DNA of 64,000 nucleotides. Origin: Picosynechococcus sp. PCC 7117 (GTDB lineage: Bacteria > Cyanobacteriota > Cyanobacteriia > Cyanobacteriales > MRBY01). The DNA lies in the NCBI RefSeq assembly GCF_001693275.1, contig NZ_CP016477.1, positions 744,001 through 808,000 on the forward strand, in the 5' to 3' direction. Positions 27,300-36,055 of the stretch are shown one piece after another. Below the pieces are notes generated by a model. That model had not been told where the DNA came from. It worked only from the letters and a program-made list of their open reading frames with translations, and ran no database searches. Position numbers and translations under genes: made by a program. Numbering within the stretch: the first letter of the stretch is position 1; the number at the start of each line of letters is the position of its first letter.

Positions 27300-28790
27300 T
27301 TATCTAAGGATTTCTAACAGGCGATCGCCAACCCGGAGGGCATTGGCAATGACCGTCAACATCGGGCTAGTGGCACTGCTAGACGGGAAAAAGCTACTGT
27401 CCACCACGTAGAGATTTTCCAGATCATGCATTTTGCAATGGAGATCGAGGACGGAAGTGGCGGGATCTTCCCCAAAGCGACAGGTGCCGCACTGGTGGGC
27501 GACGACGGAGATGGGCATCCGGGCGTAGGGATGGGTGCCTTTAAATTCCTTATCCACCGCCTTAAGAATCTGCTGCCAACGGTATAACAGGCGGTCGTGG
27601 GCTTCGAGGTTATTCTCGGTGTAGTTGAGGTGAACCTTATTATTTTTGAGCCACACGCGATTTTCGGGATTCGGTAAATCCTCCGTTTGTAGCCACCAAC
27701 CCAGGGAGCGGGTCGCCAACTGTTTCAGCCCAAATTTTGGTAAGAACTTCGCTGCCACGGATATTAAAGGGGGCGATTCGGAGAAAATAACATCCTGCAA
27801 AATGCCGCCGGAATCCTGCACATGACCCATAGGATAGGGGAAATCTTGGTCACCCCAATAGAAATCATTCACATAGAGCGATCGCTGGAAAAGACCATCT
27901 TTAAGGGTGGGTTCCTGCTCCACGATGACCGTCATCAACTGCTTCATGAGGTTGCGACCGACCAGCCCGGAACTATTGCCTAAACCGTTTTCATGTTTGG
28001 CGTTCGCTGATTTGAGGAGTAATGCCGCTGAGTTAATCGCGCCGCACGCTAAAACCACGATGTCCCCCACAAACAAAAAAGCTTGGTTTTGGATGACCGC
28101 CTGCACCCCCTTCACGATTTTGCCGGAGGGATCGGTGTGGATGGAGGTGACCTGCGCCCCCGTTTTCAACGTCAGGCGATCGCCAGCGCGGATGGCGGGA
28201 CTAATCCCCGTATCTTCGGAGTCCGTGCGCCCTTCCTGTCCAATGCCGATGGGGAGATAGTTCGGGTGCAAACCATAATCCTTAAAACGCTGATTAATTG
28301 CATCGAGTTGGGGCAACCTTTCGACCGGGGGAAAGCCATAATCCTGACTCCGGGAGGGTTCCGTGGCATCATCACCGCCTTGCCCATGCACCTGGTATAA
28401 CTTTTCCGCTTCGGTGTAATAGGGTTCAAAATCGGCGTACTTTAACGCCCACTCTGGGGAAATGCCATCTTTGTGTTCCACCGCTTCAAAATCCTTTTCC
28501 CGGAGCCGCATCAACACCCCGCTATAGATTTTTGTGTTGCCGCCGACGCAATAACTGGTTTGGGGATGGAATGGCTCACCGTGCTGGTCGTACCACTGTT
28601 CCGGGGCGTGGTATTGCTCTTTTTTAAAAACTTCGACTTCGGTTAATTCGGAGCTTTCCTTCTCGGAAAATTGCCCCTGTTCTAGCACCAATACTTTCTT
28701 GCCTGCATCCGCCAATTTCCGGGCGATCGTGCCACCACCTGCCCCAGTTCCAACAACGATTACGTCATAAATTTGGTCATCAATAATCAT
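27300..28790 (-). CDS. GMC-family FAD oxidoreductase
   Basis: 496 residues. The N-terminal dinucleotide fold is VGTGAGGGTIARKLADAG, with the VLACGAINSA segment later and the GMC C-terminal motif HQCGTCRFGEDPATSVLD. The CVGGNTKIYSG stretch near residue 80 marks the flavin region. Substrates of the family include sugars, alcohols and sterols, and this one is not known. It lies 86 bp downstream of ctaE on the same strand, so it could be read through from the terminal oxidase operon. No clear terminator separates them. Confidence 0.87.
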   Translation of the reverse strand: MIIDDQIYDVIVVGTGAGGGTIARKLADAGKKVLVLEQGQFSEKESSELTEVEVFKKEQYHAPEQWYDQHGEPFHPQTSYCVGGNTKIYSGVLMRLREKDFEAVEHKDGISPEWALKYADFEPYYTEAEKLYQVHGQGGDDATEPSRSQDYGFPPVERLPQLDAINQRFKDYGLHPNYLPIGIGQEGRTDSEDTGISPAIRAGDRLTLKTGAQVTSIHTDPSGKIVKGVQAVIQNQAFLFVGDIVVLACGAINSAALLLKSANAKHENGLGNSSGLVGRNLMKQLMTVIVEQEPTLKDGLFQRSLYVNDFYWGDQDFPYPMGHVQDSGGILQDVIFSESPPLISVAAKFLPKFGLKQLATRSLGWWLQTEDLPNPENRVWLKNNKVHLNYTENNLEAHDRLLYRWQQILKAVDKEFKGTHPYARMPISVVAHQCGTCRFGEDPATSVLDLHCKMHDLENLYVVDSSFFPSSSATSPMLTVIANALRVGDRLLEILR

Positions 28791-28876
28791 TACTTACACA
28801 CCACTATGTCTAAAAATGTTTGTAGGGCAAAAACTCGTCAATTTTTTGTCAAGAAAAAGATCGGCGATCGCCCCAA

Positions 28877-29470
28877 TTATTGCCAGAGATAAATTAGCCC
28901 GAAAAGAATAATCCAAATCACATCCACAAAGTGCCAAAACCATGACGTTGCCTCTACGCCATACTGTCCACCAGCGTAGTTATTCGGCAGAAAAGAACGT
29001 CCCAGCATTACCCCTTGTAGCAAGACCCCCGTTAGGACGTGCAAGCCGTGAAACCCCGTCAGCAGATAGAAAATTCCGCCATAGACCCCAGACGTAAACC
29101 CAAACTCTAAACTCTGCCATTCCACCGCCTGACCATAGAGAAAATAACTCCCCATTGCCATTGTGAGTAGCCAGAAAAAACGGAAGCCCCAGAGATTTTC
29201 TTTATGAAGGAAACGTTCCGCCAGATAAATCACACCGCTACTCGAAACCAGCACCACCGTATTAACCGCCGGATCATGGATTTCTAAACCCTCCACCCCC
29301 GGCGGTAACCAATCCGTTGCCGAGAGTTTGTAGACGATATAACCCACAAAAAAGCTGATAAAAATCACACTTTCCGATAGCAGGAAAACAATAAAACCAA
29401 ACAGACGATGATCCTCTTCTTCATGCCCATGGCTTGTTGCCGAGATCGGGGTTTCATTGATGGCAGTCAT
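28877..29470 (-). CDS. ctaE: Alternative respiratory terminal oxidase, subunit III
   Basis: A 197-residue heme-copper oxidase subunit III with five hydrophobic helices, including LLTGFHGLHVLTGVLLQG and the terminal SWFWHFVDVIWIILF signature. It is the last gene of a ctaC-ctaD-ctaE cluster. Because subunit II of this cluster lacks the CuA ligands, the complex is the cyanobacterial ARTO form (CtaII) rather than the cytochrome c oxidase. It has the five-helix length normal for bacterial subunit III of this type. Confidence 0.93.
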   Translation of the reverse strand: MTAINETPISATSHGHEEEDHRLFGFIVFLLSESVIFISFFVGYIVYKLSATDWLPPGVEGLEIHDPAVNTVVLVSSSGVIYLAERFLHKENLWGFRFFWLLTMAMGSYFLYGQAVEWQSLEFGFTSGVYGGIFYLLTGFHGLHVLTGVLLQGVMLGRSFLPNNYAGGQYGVEATSWFWHFVDVIWIILFGLIYLWQ

Positions 29471-29556
29471 AATAAGAATTACGATTTTAAAAAACTGGAT
29501 TTACGCAGGAGTTGACCATGGTCAACCCTTACCAAGGGTGGGGGGAAATGATGGAT

Positions 29557-31212
29557 TTAACCCCCTAGATTTTCCGTGAGGGGTTCCGACTTTCCGTAGC
29601 CATAGGGTTCTGCGATGACGATGGGCAACTCCTCGAAATTTTCATGTTCCGGGGGAGAAGGTACAAGCCATTCCAAACCGATCGCCCGCCAGGGATTTGC
29701 GGGAGCGCGATCGCCGTTAATCCAGGACGCAATCATATTGAGCAAAAAAGGAATCGTGGACATGCCGAGGATAAAACCACCAATACTGGCAATCACATTC
29801 CAAAAAGCAAACTCCGGATCATAGGATGCAACCCGGCGCGGCATCCCCATCAAACCCACCGGGTGCATCGGCAGAAAGTTCAAGGTTGTGCCGATCATCG
29901 TCAACCAAAAATGCAGTTTCCCCAGACCCTCGTAGTACATCTTGCCCGTCATTTTCGGGAACCAGTGGTACACCGCCCCATAGATCCCAAAAACGATCGC
30001 CCCGTAGATCACATAGTGAAAATGCCCCACCACAAAATAGGTGTTGTTCACATGGATATCCACCGGCACCGATGCCAACATAATCCCCGTGATCCCTGCG
30101 AAAACAAAGTTAATCAAACCCCCCATCGCAAAGAGCATCGGCGTATCCAGGCGCAACTTGCCACCCCAGAGGGTCGCCACCCACGCAAACACTTTGATCC
30201 CCGTCGGCACAGAGATCAGCATCGTTGAAAACATAAACAACATCCGCATCCAGGGGGGCGTACCACTGGCAAACATATGGTGTACCCAGACCACCGCACT
30301 AAGGACAACAATAATCATCGAGGAAACGACGACCACCTTGTAGCCAAACAAGGGCTTTCGGGCATAGACGGGGAACAGTTCCGAGAAAAAGCCAAACACC
30401 GGCAAAATCATCACATACACCGCCGGGTGGGAATAGAACCAGAAAAAGTGCTGGTACAGAACCGGGCTTCCCCCCTGGGAGGCATCGAAAAAGGTTGTGC
30501 CCACAGTGAGATCAAAGAGCAACATCACCGCCCCAGCAGTTAAAGCGGGTAACCCAAAAAGCTGAATAATTTGTGCCGCTAGCACCGTCCAAACAAATGC
30601 CGGCGTTTTAAACCAGCCCATCCCCGGACAACGCATCCGCACAATGGTCGTAACAATATTCACCGCCCCCAGGATCGAGGAAACTCCCGACAGGGCAACG
30701 GAAACCAACCAGAGAAATTCACCATTGAGTAAAACCCCTGCTGGATTCTGGATACTCACCGGCGGATAAGACCACCATCCCGATTGGGCGGGTCCCCCCG
30801 GAGCCAGGAAACTCAGGATTAGCAACGACCCAAACACCGGAACCATCCAAAAGGCGATCGCATTCAGTCGGGGGAATGCCATATCCCGCGCCCCGATCAT
30901 TAGGGGAACGAGGTAATTCGCGAAGCCCGCCAACACCGGAAATGTCCAGCCGAAGAGCATGATGCTGCCGTGCATCGTAAACAGGGCATTGTAAACGGTG
31001 CGATCCACGAGATCCGGTTCTGGGGTAATCAATTCTCCCCGCATGATCATCGCGAAAATTCCGGCGACGAGGAAAAAGAAAAAGGACGTGACAATGTATT
31101 GCAGTCCGATGACTTTGTGGTCGGTACTAAAGGAAAAGAAGGTACGCCAGTTCGGGAGGTTGGTGAGGGGTTGTCCCTCGTTGGTCAGGGCTTCTGGGGG
31201 AGCTTGGGTCAT
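29557..31212 (-). CDS. ctaD: Alternative respiratory terminal oxidase, subunit I
   Basis: A 551-residue heme-copper oxidase catalytic subunit with twelve helices. Ligands are visible: the low-spin heme His in TMHGSIMLFGW; the CuB His and cross-linked Tyr in WFYSHPAVYVMILPVFG; the CuB pair in VWVHHMFASG; and the heme His pair in VVGHFHYVIYG. It reduces O2 to water. Subunit II context indicates electrons come from quinol rather than via CuA. Located in the operon between ctaC (82 bp) and ctaE (86 bp). Confidence 0.95.
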   Translation of the reverse strand: MTQAPPEALTNEGQPLTNLPNWRTFFSFSTDHKVIGLQYIVTSFFFFLVAGIFAMIMRGELITPEPDLVDRTVYNALFTMHGSIMLFGWTFPVLAGFANYLVPLMIGARDMAFPRLNAIAFWMVPVFGSLLILSFLAPGGPAQSGWWSYPPVSIQNPAGVLLNGEFLWLVSVALSGVSSILGAVNIVTTIVRMRCPGMGWFKTPAFVWTVLAAQIIQLFGLPALTAGAVMLLFDLTVGTTFFDASQGGSPVLYQHFFWFYSHPAVYVMILPVFGFFSELFPVYARKPLFGYKVVVVSSMIIVVLSAVVWVHHMFASGTPPWMRMLFMFSTMLISVPTGIKVFAWVATLWGGKLRLDTPMLFAMGGLINFVFAGITGIMLASVPVDIHVNNTYFVVGHFHYVIYGAIVFGIYGAVYHWFPKMTGKMYYEGLGKLHFWLTMIGTTLNFLPMHPVGLMGMPRRVASYDPEFAFWNVIASIGGFILGMSTIPFLLNMIASWINGDRAPANPWRAIGLEWLVPSPPEHENFEELPIVIAEPYGYGKSEPLTENLGG

Positions 31213-31294
31213 GGTTGATGAGCGATTACGGAATTACAGAAAATTTATGGAAGACTGACAAAAAAATTCAGAGGAAAAAGGTCAATAAACAAAA

Positions 31295-32188
31295 TCAGGG
31301 ATGATAATTCACCACGGGCGGCGGCGCAGGGGGCACGGTTTTCCAGGCGGCGCGGTCTTCTTTCTGTTGACGGCGGGCGTATTCACTGACGGCTTGGTTT
31401 GGCGCTGGGGTCGGGGTTTGGCGGGCGGCTTGGTTTAACCAGGTTTGGTAGTCTTCCTGGGATTCCACCACCACATCGGCTTGCATCGCTGCGAAATAAG
31501 TGCCACTAAATTGGGAGTCACGAATGCGGTATTTGCCTTCTTTAATCGGCGTAAATTCAAAATCGGTGTCTTCAAAGGGGATCACGTCCTGCTTTACCCG
31601 GAAGGCAGGGATAAAAAAGCCATGGATCACATCGGGCGATCGCAGAATGAAGTGGGCGCGTTGATTTACCGGGAGATGGAGTTCGGTGCTGGTAATATTT
31701 TTTTCGGGGTAATGGAAAATCCAGGCCCATTGCTTGGCAGTGACTTCCACATTGGTGACGGGCATCTCCATGGTGGTTTTCCCTGTAGAAACATTGGTCA
31801 CTAAAGCCTCTTGGTGCCTATGTCCCGGAGGTTGGATATTCATCTCGCGGTAGGTTTGATAGCTGAAATAGGCGAGATAAATGACAATCAAAAAGGGGAT
31901 CGTTGTCCAGATAATTTCTAATTTGACGTTGCCTTCGATGGGGGGACCGTCGCTGGTGTCGTAGCGTCCTGCCCGGTGAAAGAGGATCGAGTAAGTCATC
32001 GTGCCACCAACGCCAAACAGGATAAATGTGCCGATCGCCACCAGGGTGCTAAAGAGCCGATCCACCAGTTGGGATTCCACGGAAGCCTGGGGCGGCAACC
32101 AACTATAAGACCATTGCCCGACGTTGTAGCTAAATATCCCTAAAATTAGGGCGATCGCCGAAAGTGAAATAATCGTTTTTAACTTCAT
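31295..32188 (-). CDS. ctaC: Terminal oxidase subunit II lacking CuA ligands (ARTO type)
   Basis: A 297-residue protein with an N-terminal hydrophobic stretch, two transmembrane hairpin helices (about 47-70 and 90-110) and a periplasmic cupredoxin domain. The His of DVIHGFFIPAFR (H189) remains, but the CuA loop CAELCGxxH reads DSQFSGTYF. The two Cys ligands are Asp224 and Ser228, the Glu is Gln226, and the second His is Phe232; Met235 stays. The subunit therefore cannot build CuA and should not accept electrons from cytochrome c6 or plastocyanin. This defines the alternative respiratory terminal oxidase. A Pro-rich tail ends the protein. Confidence 0.94.
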   Translation of the reverse strand: MKLKTIISLSAIALILGIFSYNVGQWSYSWLPPQASVESQLVDRLFSTLVAIGTFILFGVGGTMTYSILFHRAGRYDTSDGPPIEGNVKLEIIWTTIPFLIVIYLAYFSYQTYREMNIQPPGHRHQEALVTNVSTGKTTMEMPVTNVEVTAKQWAWIFHYPEKNITSTELHLPVNQRAHFILRSPDVIHGFFIPAFRVKQDVIPFEDTDFEFTPIKEGKYRIRDSQFSGTYFAAMQADVVVESQEDYQTWLNQAARQTPTPAPNQAVSEYARRQQKEDRAAWKTVPPAPPPVVNYHP

Positions 32189-32207
32189 AGCCTAATGTTC
32201 CTCACCC

Positions 32208-32807
32208 CTACCGCAACAGCACATTGGGATCTTCACCGAGTCGGAGCAGATGACCCGCCGTATTGTGCGCGCCAAATTCCGCCGCTAACTGAGCGCCTAA
32301 TGTGCCGTGGACATACATCACAAACATAATCACCAGTCCCGCCAACAGATACCACCACTGCACCTGGCGACTGCGATCGCCGCGCCAGACATACCGCTGA
32401 AAGCCTCGCCAAACCGTCATGCCAACGATTAATGCCAGCAACAGCACGCCGCCAATGCCGTGCCAAATCATCGTATCTATCGCAGTAAAATTCCAGGCAC
32501 TCTTCACTTCAGACGGCGCATCCATCAACAGCATTTCGTAGAAACCTGCCGCCACCGTAAAAAAGGTAATGATTGACGCCGCCACCATGTTGTACCAGCC
32601 CACATCAAAAAAATTAGAGCGGGTGGCCGGGATCGCCAGATATTTAAAAATGGGACGCTCAAAAGTAAAAAATACACCGACAATATCGAAAGCAATGCCA
32701 ATGATGAACAGCCCCAGGGTCAGATGCACCAGATTCGGGTGAATGGGAATGCTGTAGGGTAAGCCGTTTGCCCCCAAATCGAGTTGATGGATCAGATCAG
32801 AATACAT
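32208..32807 (-). CDS. DUF2231 membrane protein in the ARTO operon (second copy)
   Basis: A 199-residue protein with four predicted helices. An opening segment IPIHPNLVHLTLGLFIIGIAF places conserved His residues near the first helix, and IDTMIWHGIGGVLL holds another. DUF2231 proteins are small membrane proteins with invariant His that may bind heme or pass electrons; this is not established. It lies 19 bp before ctaC and 3 bp after the upstream DUF2231 gene, so all five genes form one operon. A role in assembly of, or electron delivery to, the oxidase is an inference from position. Confidence 0.85.
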   Translation of the reverse strand: MYSDLIHQLDLGANGLPYSIPIHPNLVHLTLGLFIIGIAFDIVGVFFTFERPIFKYLAIPATRSNFFDVGWYNMVAASIITFFTVAAGFYEMLLMDAPSEVKSAWNFTAIDTMIWHGIGGVLLLALIVGMTVWRGFQRYVWRGDRSRQVQWWYLLAGLVIMFVMYVHGTLGAQLAAEFGAHNTAGHLLRLGEDPNVLLR

Positions 32808-32810
32808 CGC

Positions 32811-33311
32811 TTATAAAAGTCCCTCTTTTGCTGCTTGGACAATCTCGGTGGTGTGGAGTCCATAAACCCAAACTAATTTATCGCCGAGATACACCTGGAA
32901 AAAGACAATTCCCGTCAAAATGGCTCCCATACCCAGATAGGACATCGGCAAGGTTTCTGGGTTTTTAGAGCGAATTACGTAGCGCCAGCCCGTCAAGGCC
33001 GCGATAATCCCCGACAAAGACCAACCAATGATCGTGTGGAGATTCAGCACGGGTTCAACAGCATCGTAGGCGATCGCCAAACCTGCTTCGATTTGTCCGA
33101 AGATAATGGCAATAAAAATCGAAACCGTGGCGACGAACATATTCCACCAGCTCACTTCATAGAGTTTGCTGTTGCGGCTGCAATAGCCAAGCACATCACA
33201 GAAAAAAGCAAATAACACCATCGCAATCACAAAATGCACCACAATCGGGTGAATTGTGTCGGGATAGGGCAGATTATGCTCGTTGAGGGGGGGAAGAAGA
33301 TTATCAAACAT
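32811..33311 (-). CDS. DUF2231 membrane protein in the ARTO operon (first copy)
   Basis: About 166 residues from the ATG at 33311 (MFDNLLPPLNEHN); an upstream start at 33347 is less likely. Four hydrophobic helices are present. The conserved segment PDTIHPIVVHFVIAMVLFAF and the later LNLHTIIGWSLSGI supply three His residues at helix ends, paralleling its neighbour. The two are paralogous in layout but diverged. It is first in the ARTO operon, and a 22-bp palindrome lies upstream at 33518-33539. Confidence 0.83.
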   Translation of the reverse strand: MFDNLLPPLNEHNLPYPDTIHPIVVHFVIAMVLFAFFCDVLGYCSRNSKLYEVSWWNMFVATVSIFIAIIFGQIEAGLAIAYDAVEPVLNLHTIIGWSLSGIIAALTGWRYVIRSKNPETLPMSYLGMGAILTGIVFFQVYLGDKLVWVYGLHTTEIVQAAKEGLL

Positions 33312-33517
33312 GAAAATTGCATGGAGAGGATGCGACCCAGTCCCCAAGAATTCTGAAGCCTTAGCAACTTTTAAGTTACTAATTTTCCAAAAAGAGAGTC
33401 CTTTGGGTTTGGTAGGTTTGGGTCATAGTAGATCAACACCAGAACCAGAAAATAAACTAAAAATCTGAGTTGAGTGAGTCCGGAAACTAGAACAAGAGAC
33501 GGCAATGAGGAATACTG

Positions 33518-33539
33518 ATACCCAAAATTTTTTAGGTAT
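33518..33539. promoter_or_regulatory. 22-bp imperfect palindrome upstream of the ARTO operon
   Basis: The arms ATACC and GGTAT enclose AAAA/TTTT blocks; 18 of 22 positions match the reverse complement. It lies about 207 bp upstream of the first ARTO gene, between that gene and the cimA terminator. It could be an operator or an RNA hairpin. No known regulator motif is recognised. Confidence 0.4.
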
Positions 33540-33569
33540 TTTGACTTGCAAACCATACTAGCTCAGATC

Positions 33570-33594
33570 AAAAAAGGAGGGGTGGCGATCTCCT
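33570..33594 (-). terminator. cimA terminator
   Basis: On the minus strand AGGAG (from 33594) pairs with CTCCT (to 33575) across a loop containing ATCGCCACC, followed by six T residues. It lies 66 bp past the cimA stop. Confidence 0.75.
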
Positions 33595-33659
33595 CTAAAT
33601 GTCAACTCTCCCGCATCGGAAAATAGGTCAAAATCTATACCATCCCCGCAGAGTTAGAG

Positions 33660-35276
33660 TCACAGGGTTGTCACAGGTAAAGGCACAGAGGGATAAGGCG
33701 ATCGCCGCAACAGACCATACTCAATGCCCTCGACCACAGCCCGATAGGATGCCTCAAGAATATTGGCTGATACGCCCACCGTCGTCCATCGTTCCAGGCC
33801 ATCACTTGATTCCACCAAAACCCTGGTTTTTGCACCAGTGCCCGCTGCCCCATCCAAAATTCGCACTTTATAATCCGTCAACTGAAACTCGGCAATCTCT
33901 GGGTAAAATTTCGTCAACACCTTCCGCAACGCCTGATCCAAGGCCGAAACGGGGCCGTTCCCTTCTGCTGCCTCGAGCAAATTTTTCCCGTTCACTTCTA
34001 ACTTGATCGTGGCGATCGCCGTACTTTGAGTTTCTCCCACATCACAATTCACATGGAATCCCCGCAGCTTGAAAAATTCCTGCCGATGCCCCAATGCCGA
34101 GCGGATTAACAACTGAAAACTCGCCTCTGCCGCTTCAAATTGGTAGCCTTCATGCTCCAAATCCTTTAATTTCTGCAGGATCGTCCGACTGGCCAGATCC
34201 GTTTTCTCTAGGGCAATGCCGAAGCTTTTCGCCTTAGCCAAAATATTGCTTAATCCCGCCTGTTCTGACACAACAATACGCCGCTCATTGCCCACCGTTT
34301 GCGGATCGATATGTTCATAGGTGAGGGCATTTTTTTGCACTGCTGAGACATGAATTCCTCCCTTATGGGCAAAAGCCGAACGGCCCACATAGGGCGCATG
34401 GTCATCGGGGGCCAAATTAACAATTTCACTGATTAAGCGGCTTGTACTGGTGAGCTGTTGTAGTTTTTCCGGTGCGAGACAAGGCTGATTTAACTTCAGT
34501 TGCAGGGTAGGAATTAACGTGCATAAGTTAGCATTACCACACCGTTCGCCATAGCCATTGATGGTGCCTTGAACCATGGTGGCTCCGGCTTGCACGGCCA
34601 TTACTGCATTGGCCACCGCCATCCCCGAATCGTTGTGGGTGTGGATGCCGAGGGGAATCTGGAGATCCGGAAATGCCCGTTGAATATCCTGGAGACTGGT
34701 CATAATTCCTTGGGGCAATGTGCCGCCGTTGGTATCGCACAAAACTAGATATTCAGCTCCCCCTTGGATCGCTGCTTCGAGGGTTTTGAGGGCATATTCG
34801 GGGTTTTGTTGGTAGCCATCAAACCAATGTTCGGCATCATAGATTACCCGCCGATTTTGGGATTTTAGATAGGCGAGACTCTCCCGGATCATCGCGCAAT
34901 TTTCTGCCAAAGTAGTGCCTAAACCGAGGGTGACATGGAGATCCCAGGATTTGCCAAATAGAGTAATCCAGTGGGTTTGCGCCCGGAGGGATGCCTGGAG
35001 TAGAGAGTCCGTTTCGACGGCGGAATGGGGACGTCGTGTTGAACAAAAAGCAACAATTTTCGCCTGCTGGAGTGGGTATTCCCGGAGATGTAGAAAAAAT
35101 TGTTCATCTTTTGGATTTGCCCCTGGCCAGCCCCCTTCAATAAAAGGAATACCGAGGCGGTCGAGGTGCTGGGCGATGCGGACTTTATCTTCGAGGGAGA
35201 GGGCAAGCCCTTCTCGCTGACAACCATCGCGGAGGGTGGTGTCGTAGATCTGAACTGGGTTTTGGGGAGAAACCAT
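33660..35276 (-). CDS. cimA: (R)-citramalate synthase CimA
   Basis: About 538 residues from the ATG at 35276; a TTG at 35318 would add 14. The HMGL-like TIM barrel starts VQIYDTTLRDGCQREG, has the metal ligand motif GIHTHNDSGMAVAN and the GTINGYGERCGNA segment, and ends with a LeuA-type allosteric domain. The substitution pattern (EGGWPGANPKD) is typical of CimA rather than LeuA. The enzyme condenses pyruvate and acetyl-CoA to citramalate for threonine-independent isoleucine synthesis. It is transcribed alone. Confidence 0.9.
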   Translation of the reverse strand: MVSPQNPVQIYDTTLRDGCQREGLALSLEDKVRIAQHLDRLGIPFIEGGWPGANPKDEQFFLHLREYPLQQAKIVAFCSTRRPHSAVETDSLLQASLRAQTHWITLFGKSWDLHVTLGLGTTLAENCAMIRESLAYLKSQNRRVIYDAEHWFDGYQQNPEYALKTLEAAIQGGAEYLVLCDTNGGTLPQGIMTSLQDIQRAFPDLQIPLGIHTHNDSGMAVANAVMAVQAGATMVQGTINGYGERCGNANLCTLIPTLQLKLNQPCLAPEKLQQLTSTSRLISEIVNLAPDDHAPYVGRSAFAHKGGIHVSAVQKNALTYEHIDPQTVGNERRIVVSEQAGLSNILAKAKSFGIALEKTDLASRTILQKLKDLEHEGYQFEAAEASFQLLIRSALGHRQEFFKLRGFHVNCDVGETQSTAIATIKLEVNGKNLLEAAEGNGPVSALDQALRKVLTKFYPEIAEFQLTDYKVRILDGAAGTGAKTRVLVESSDGLERWTTVGVSANILEASYRAVVEGIEYGLLRRSPYPSVPLPVTTL

Positions 35277-35527
35277 AGGGGAACCGTCGGCTAGAAATGC
35301 TGCTTTTGATCCTAGCAAGGGAGTTTCTGGCTAAGGCGGGCCTCGATACGATTCCACAAACTTAGACAATCTTGTTGATATTTCGGGGTCAGTACATCAC
35401 TAAATTTTCTAGACATTTCTTTGGAAACATTGATCACTGGCCCCAAGATTTTTGAAGCTTCTGGGGAATCGAGTACACTGGAGATACTTTTTTGATTTTG
35501 TGATGCGTTTATAAGCTTGTGTTGTCT

Positions 35528-36001
35528 ATGGCGATCGCCTTCAAAGTTAGTCGGTGGTGTCTTAGCGGCTTCATCGCAGTAAATTTAATCGGCTGTACTC
35601 CTTGGACAGTTTTATCTCAACAGGAAAACCTGGGTACAACCAGGCAGCCCATCGCCAGTCTTGGGGCTGTGTCACCGGGGGCTGAGGTCTATGTCCAGGG
35701 AACTGTAACCCAGCGGGTGCCTCTCCTCGATCAAGGTGCTTACGAATTGCAGGACAGCACCGGGCGCATCTGGGTGATTACGGAAACTCCGCTGCCGGAG
35801 CCTGGGGCAGAATTGGCGATCGCCGGGCAATTACAATTCCATGAGTTGCAACTCCAGCAGCAAAATTTTGGGGAATTTTTTATTCAAGAACAGGCGATTA
35901 TCGACACCGTAGAAGAGGGAACGATTTCACCGCCACAATTACCCATTAAAGAACACCTTGATCTGCAGTTTTTGCCCCACAAAGGCAATCAAAAATCCTG
36001 A
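35528..36001 (+). CDS. Putative OB-fold lipoprotein
   Basis: About 157 residues. The N-terminus has a signal peptide ending LIGC, a good lipobox, so the mature protein would start at Cys and be lipid-anchored. The mature part resembles a small OB-fold domain (AEVYVQGTVTQRVPLLDQG, then WVITETPLPEPGAELAIAG) of the kind found in nucleic-acid-free, NirD/YgiW-like secreted proteins. Function unknown. The last codons lie inside the left arm of a perfect 19-bp inverted repeat. The ATG at 35528 is preferred over a GTG at 35519. Confidence 0.72.
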   Translation: MAIAFKVSRWCLSGFIAVNLIGCTPWTVLSQQENLGTTRQPIASLGAVSPGAEVYVQGTVTQRVPLLDQGAYELQDSTGRIWVITETPLPEPGAELAIAGQLQFHELQLQQQNFGEFFIQEQAIIDTVEEGTISPPQLPIKEHLDLQFLPHKGNQKS

Positions 36002-36020
36002 AGATCAAGGTGTTCTTTAA
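35946..36020. repeat. Perfect 19-bp inverted repeat between convergent genes
   Basis: 35946-35964 and 36002-36020 are exact reverse complements, separated by 37 bp. The left arm is inside the lipoprotein gene (encoding IKEHLDL) and the right arm is 18 bp past its stop. A degenerate third copy of ATCAAGG lies at about 36033. Both arms end in TTCTTTAA when read outward, so the element may terminate both convergent genes or block 3' exonucleases. Confidence 0.85.
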
Positions 36021-36055
36021 TAACATTTAAGAATCAAGGTTTCGCACAAGTAATC

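Larger units (their letters stand above)
33312..33659. other. 348-bp intergenic region: ARTO promoter region and cimA terminator
   Basis: No credible gene is seen here. The right part holds the cimA terminator (33570-33594). The middle has a 22-bp imperfect palindrome (33518-33539). The left part must hold the ARTO operon promoter, for which I see no clean -35/-10 pair. A Thr/Pro-like CCAAACC repeat on the minus strand lies around 33400-33425. Confidence 0.6.
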
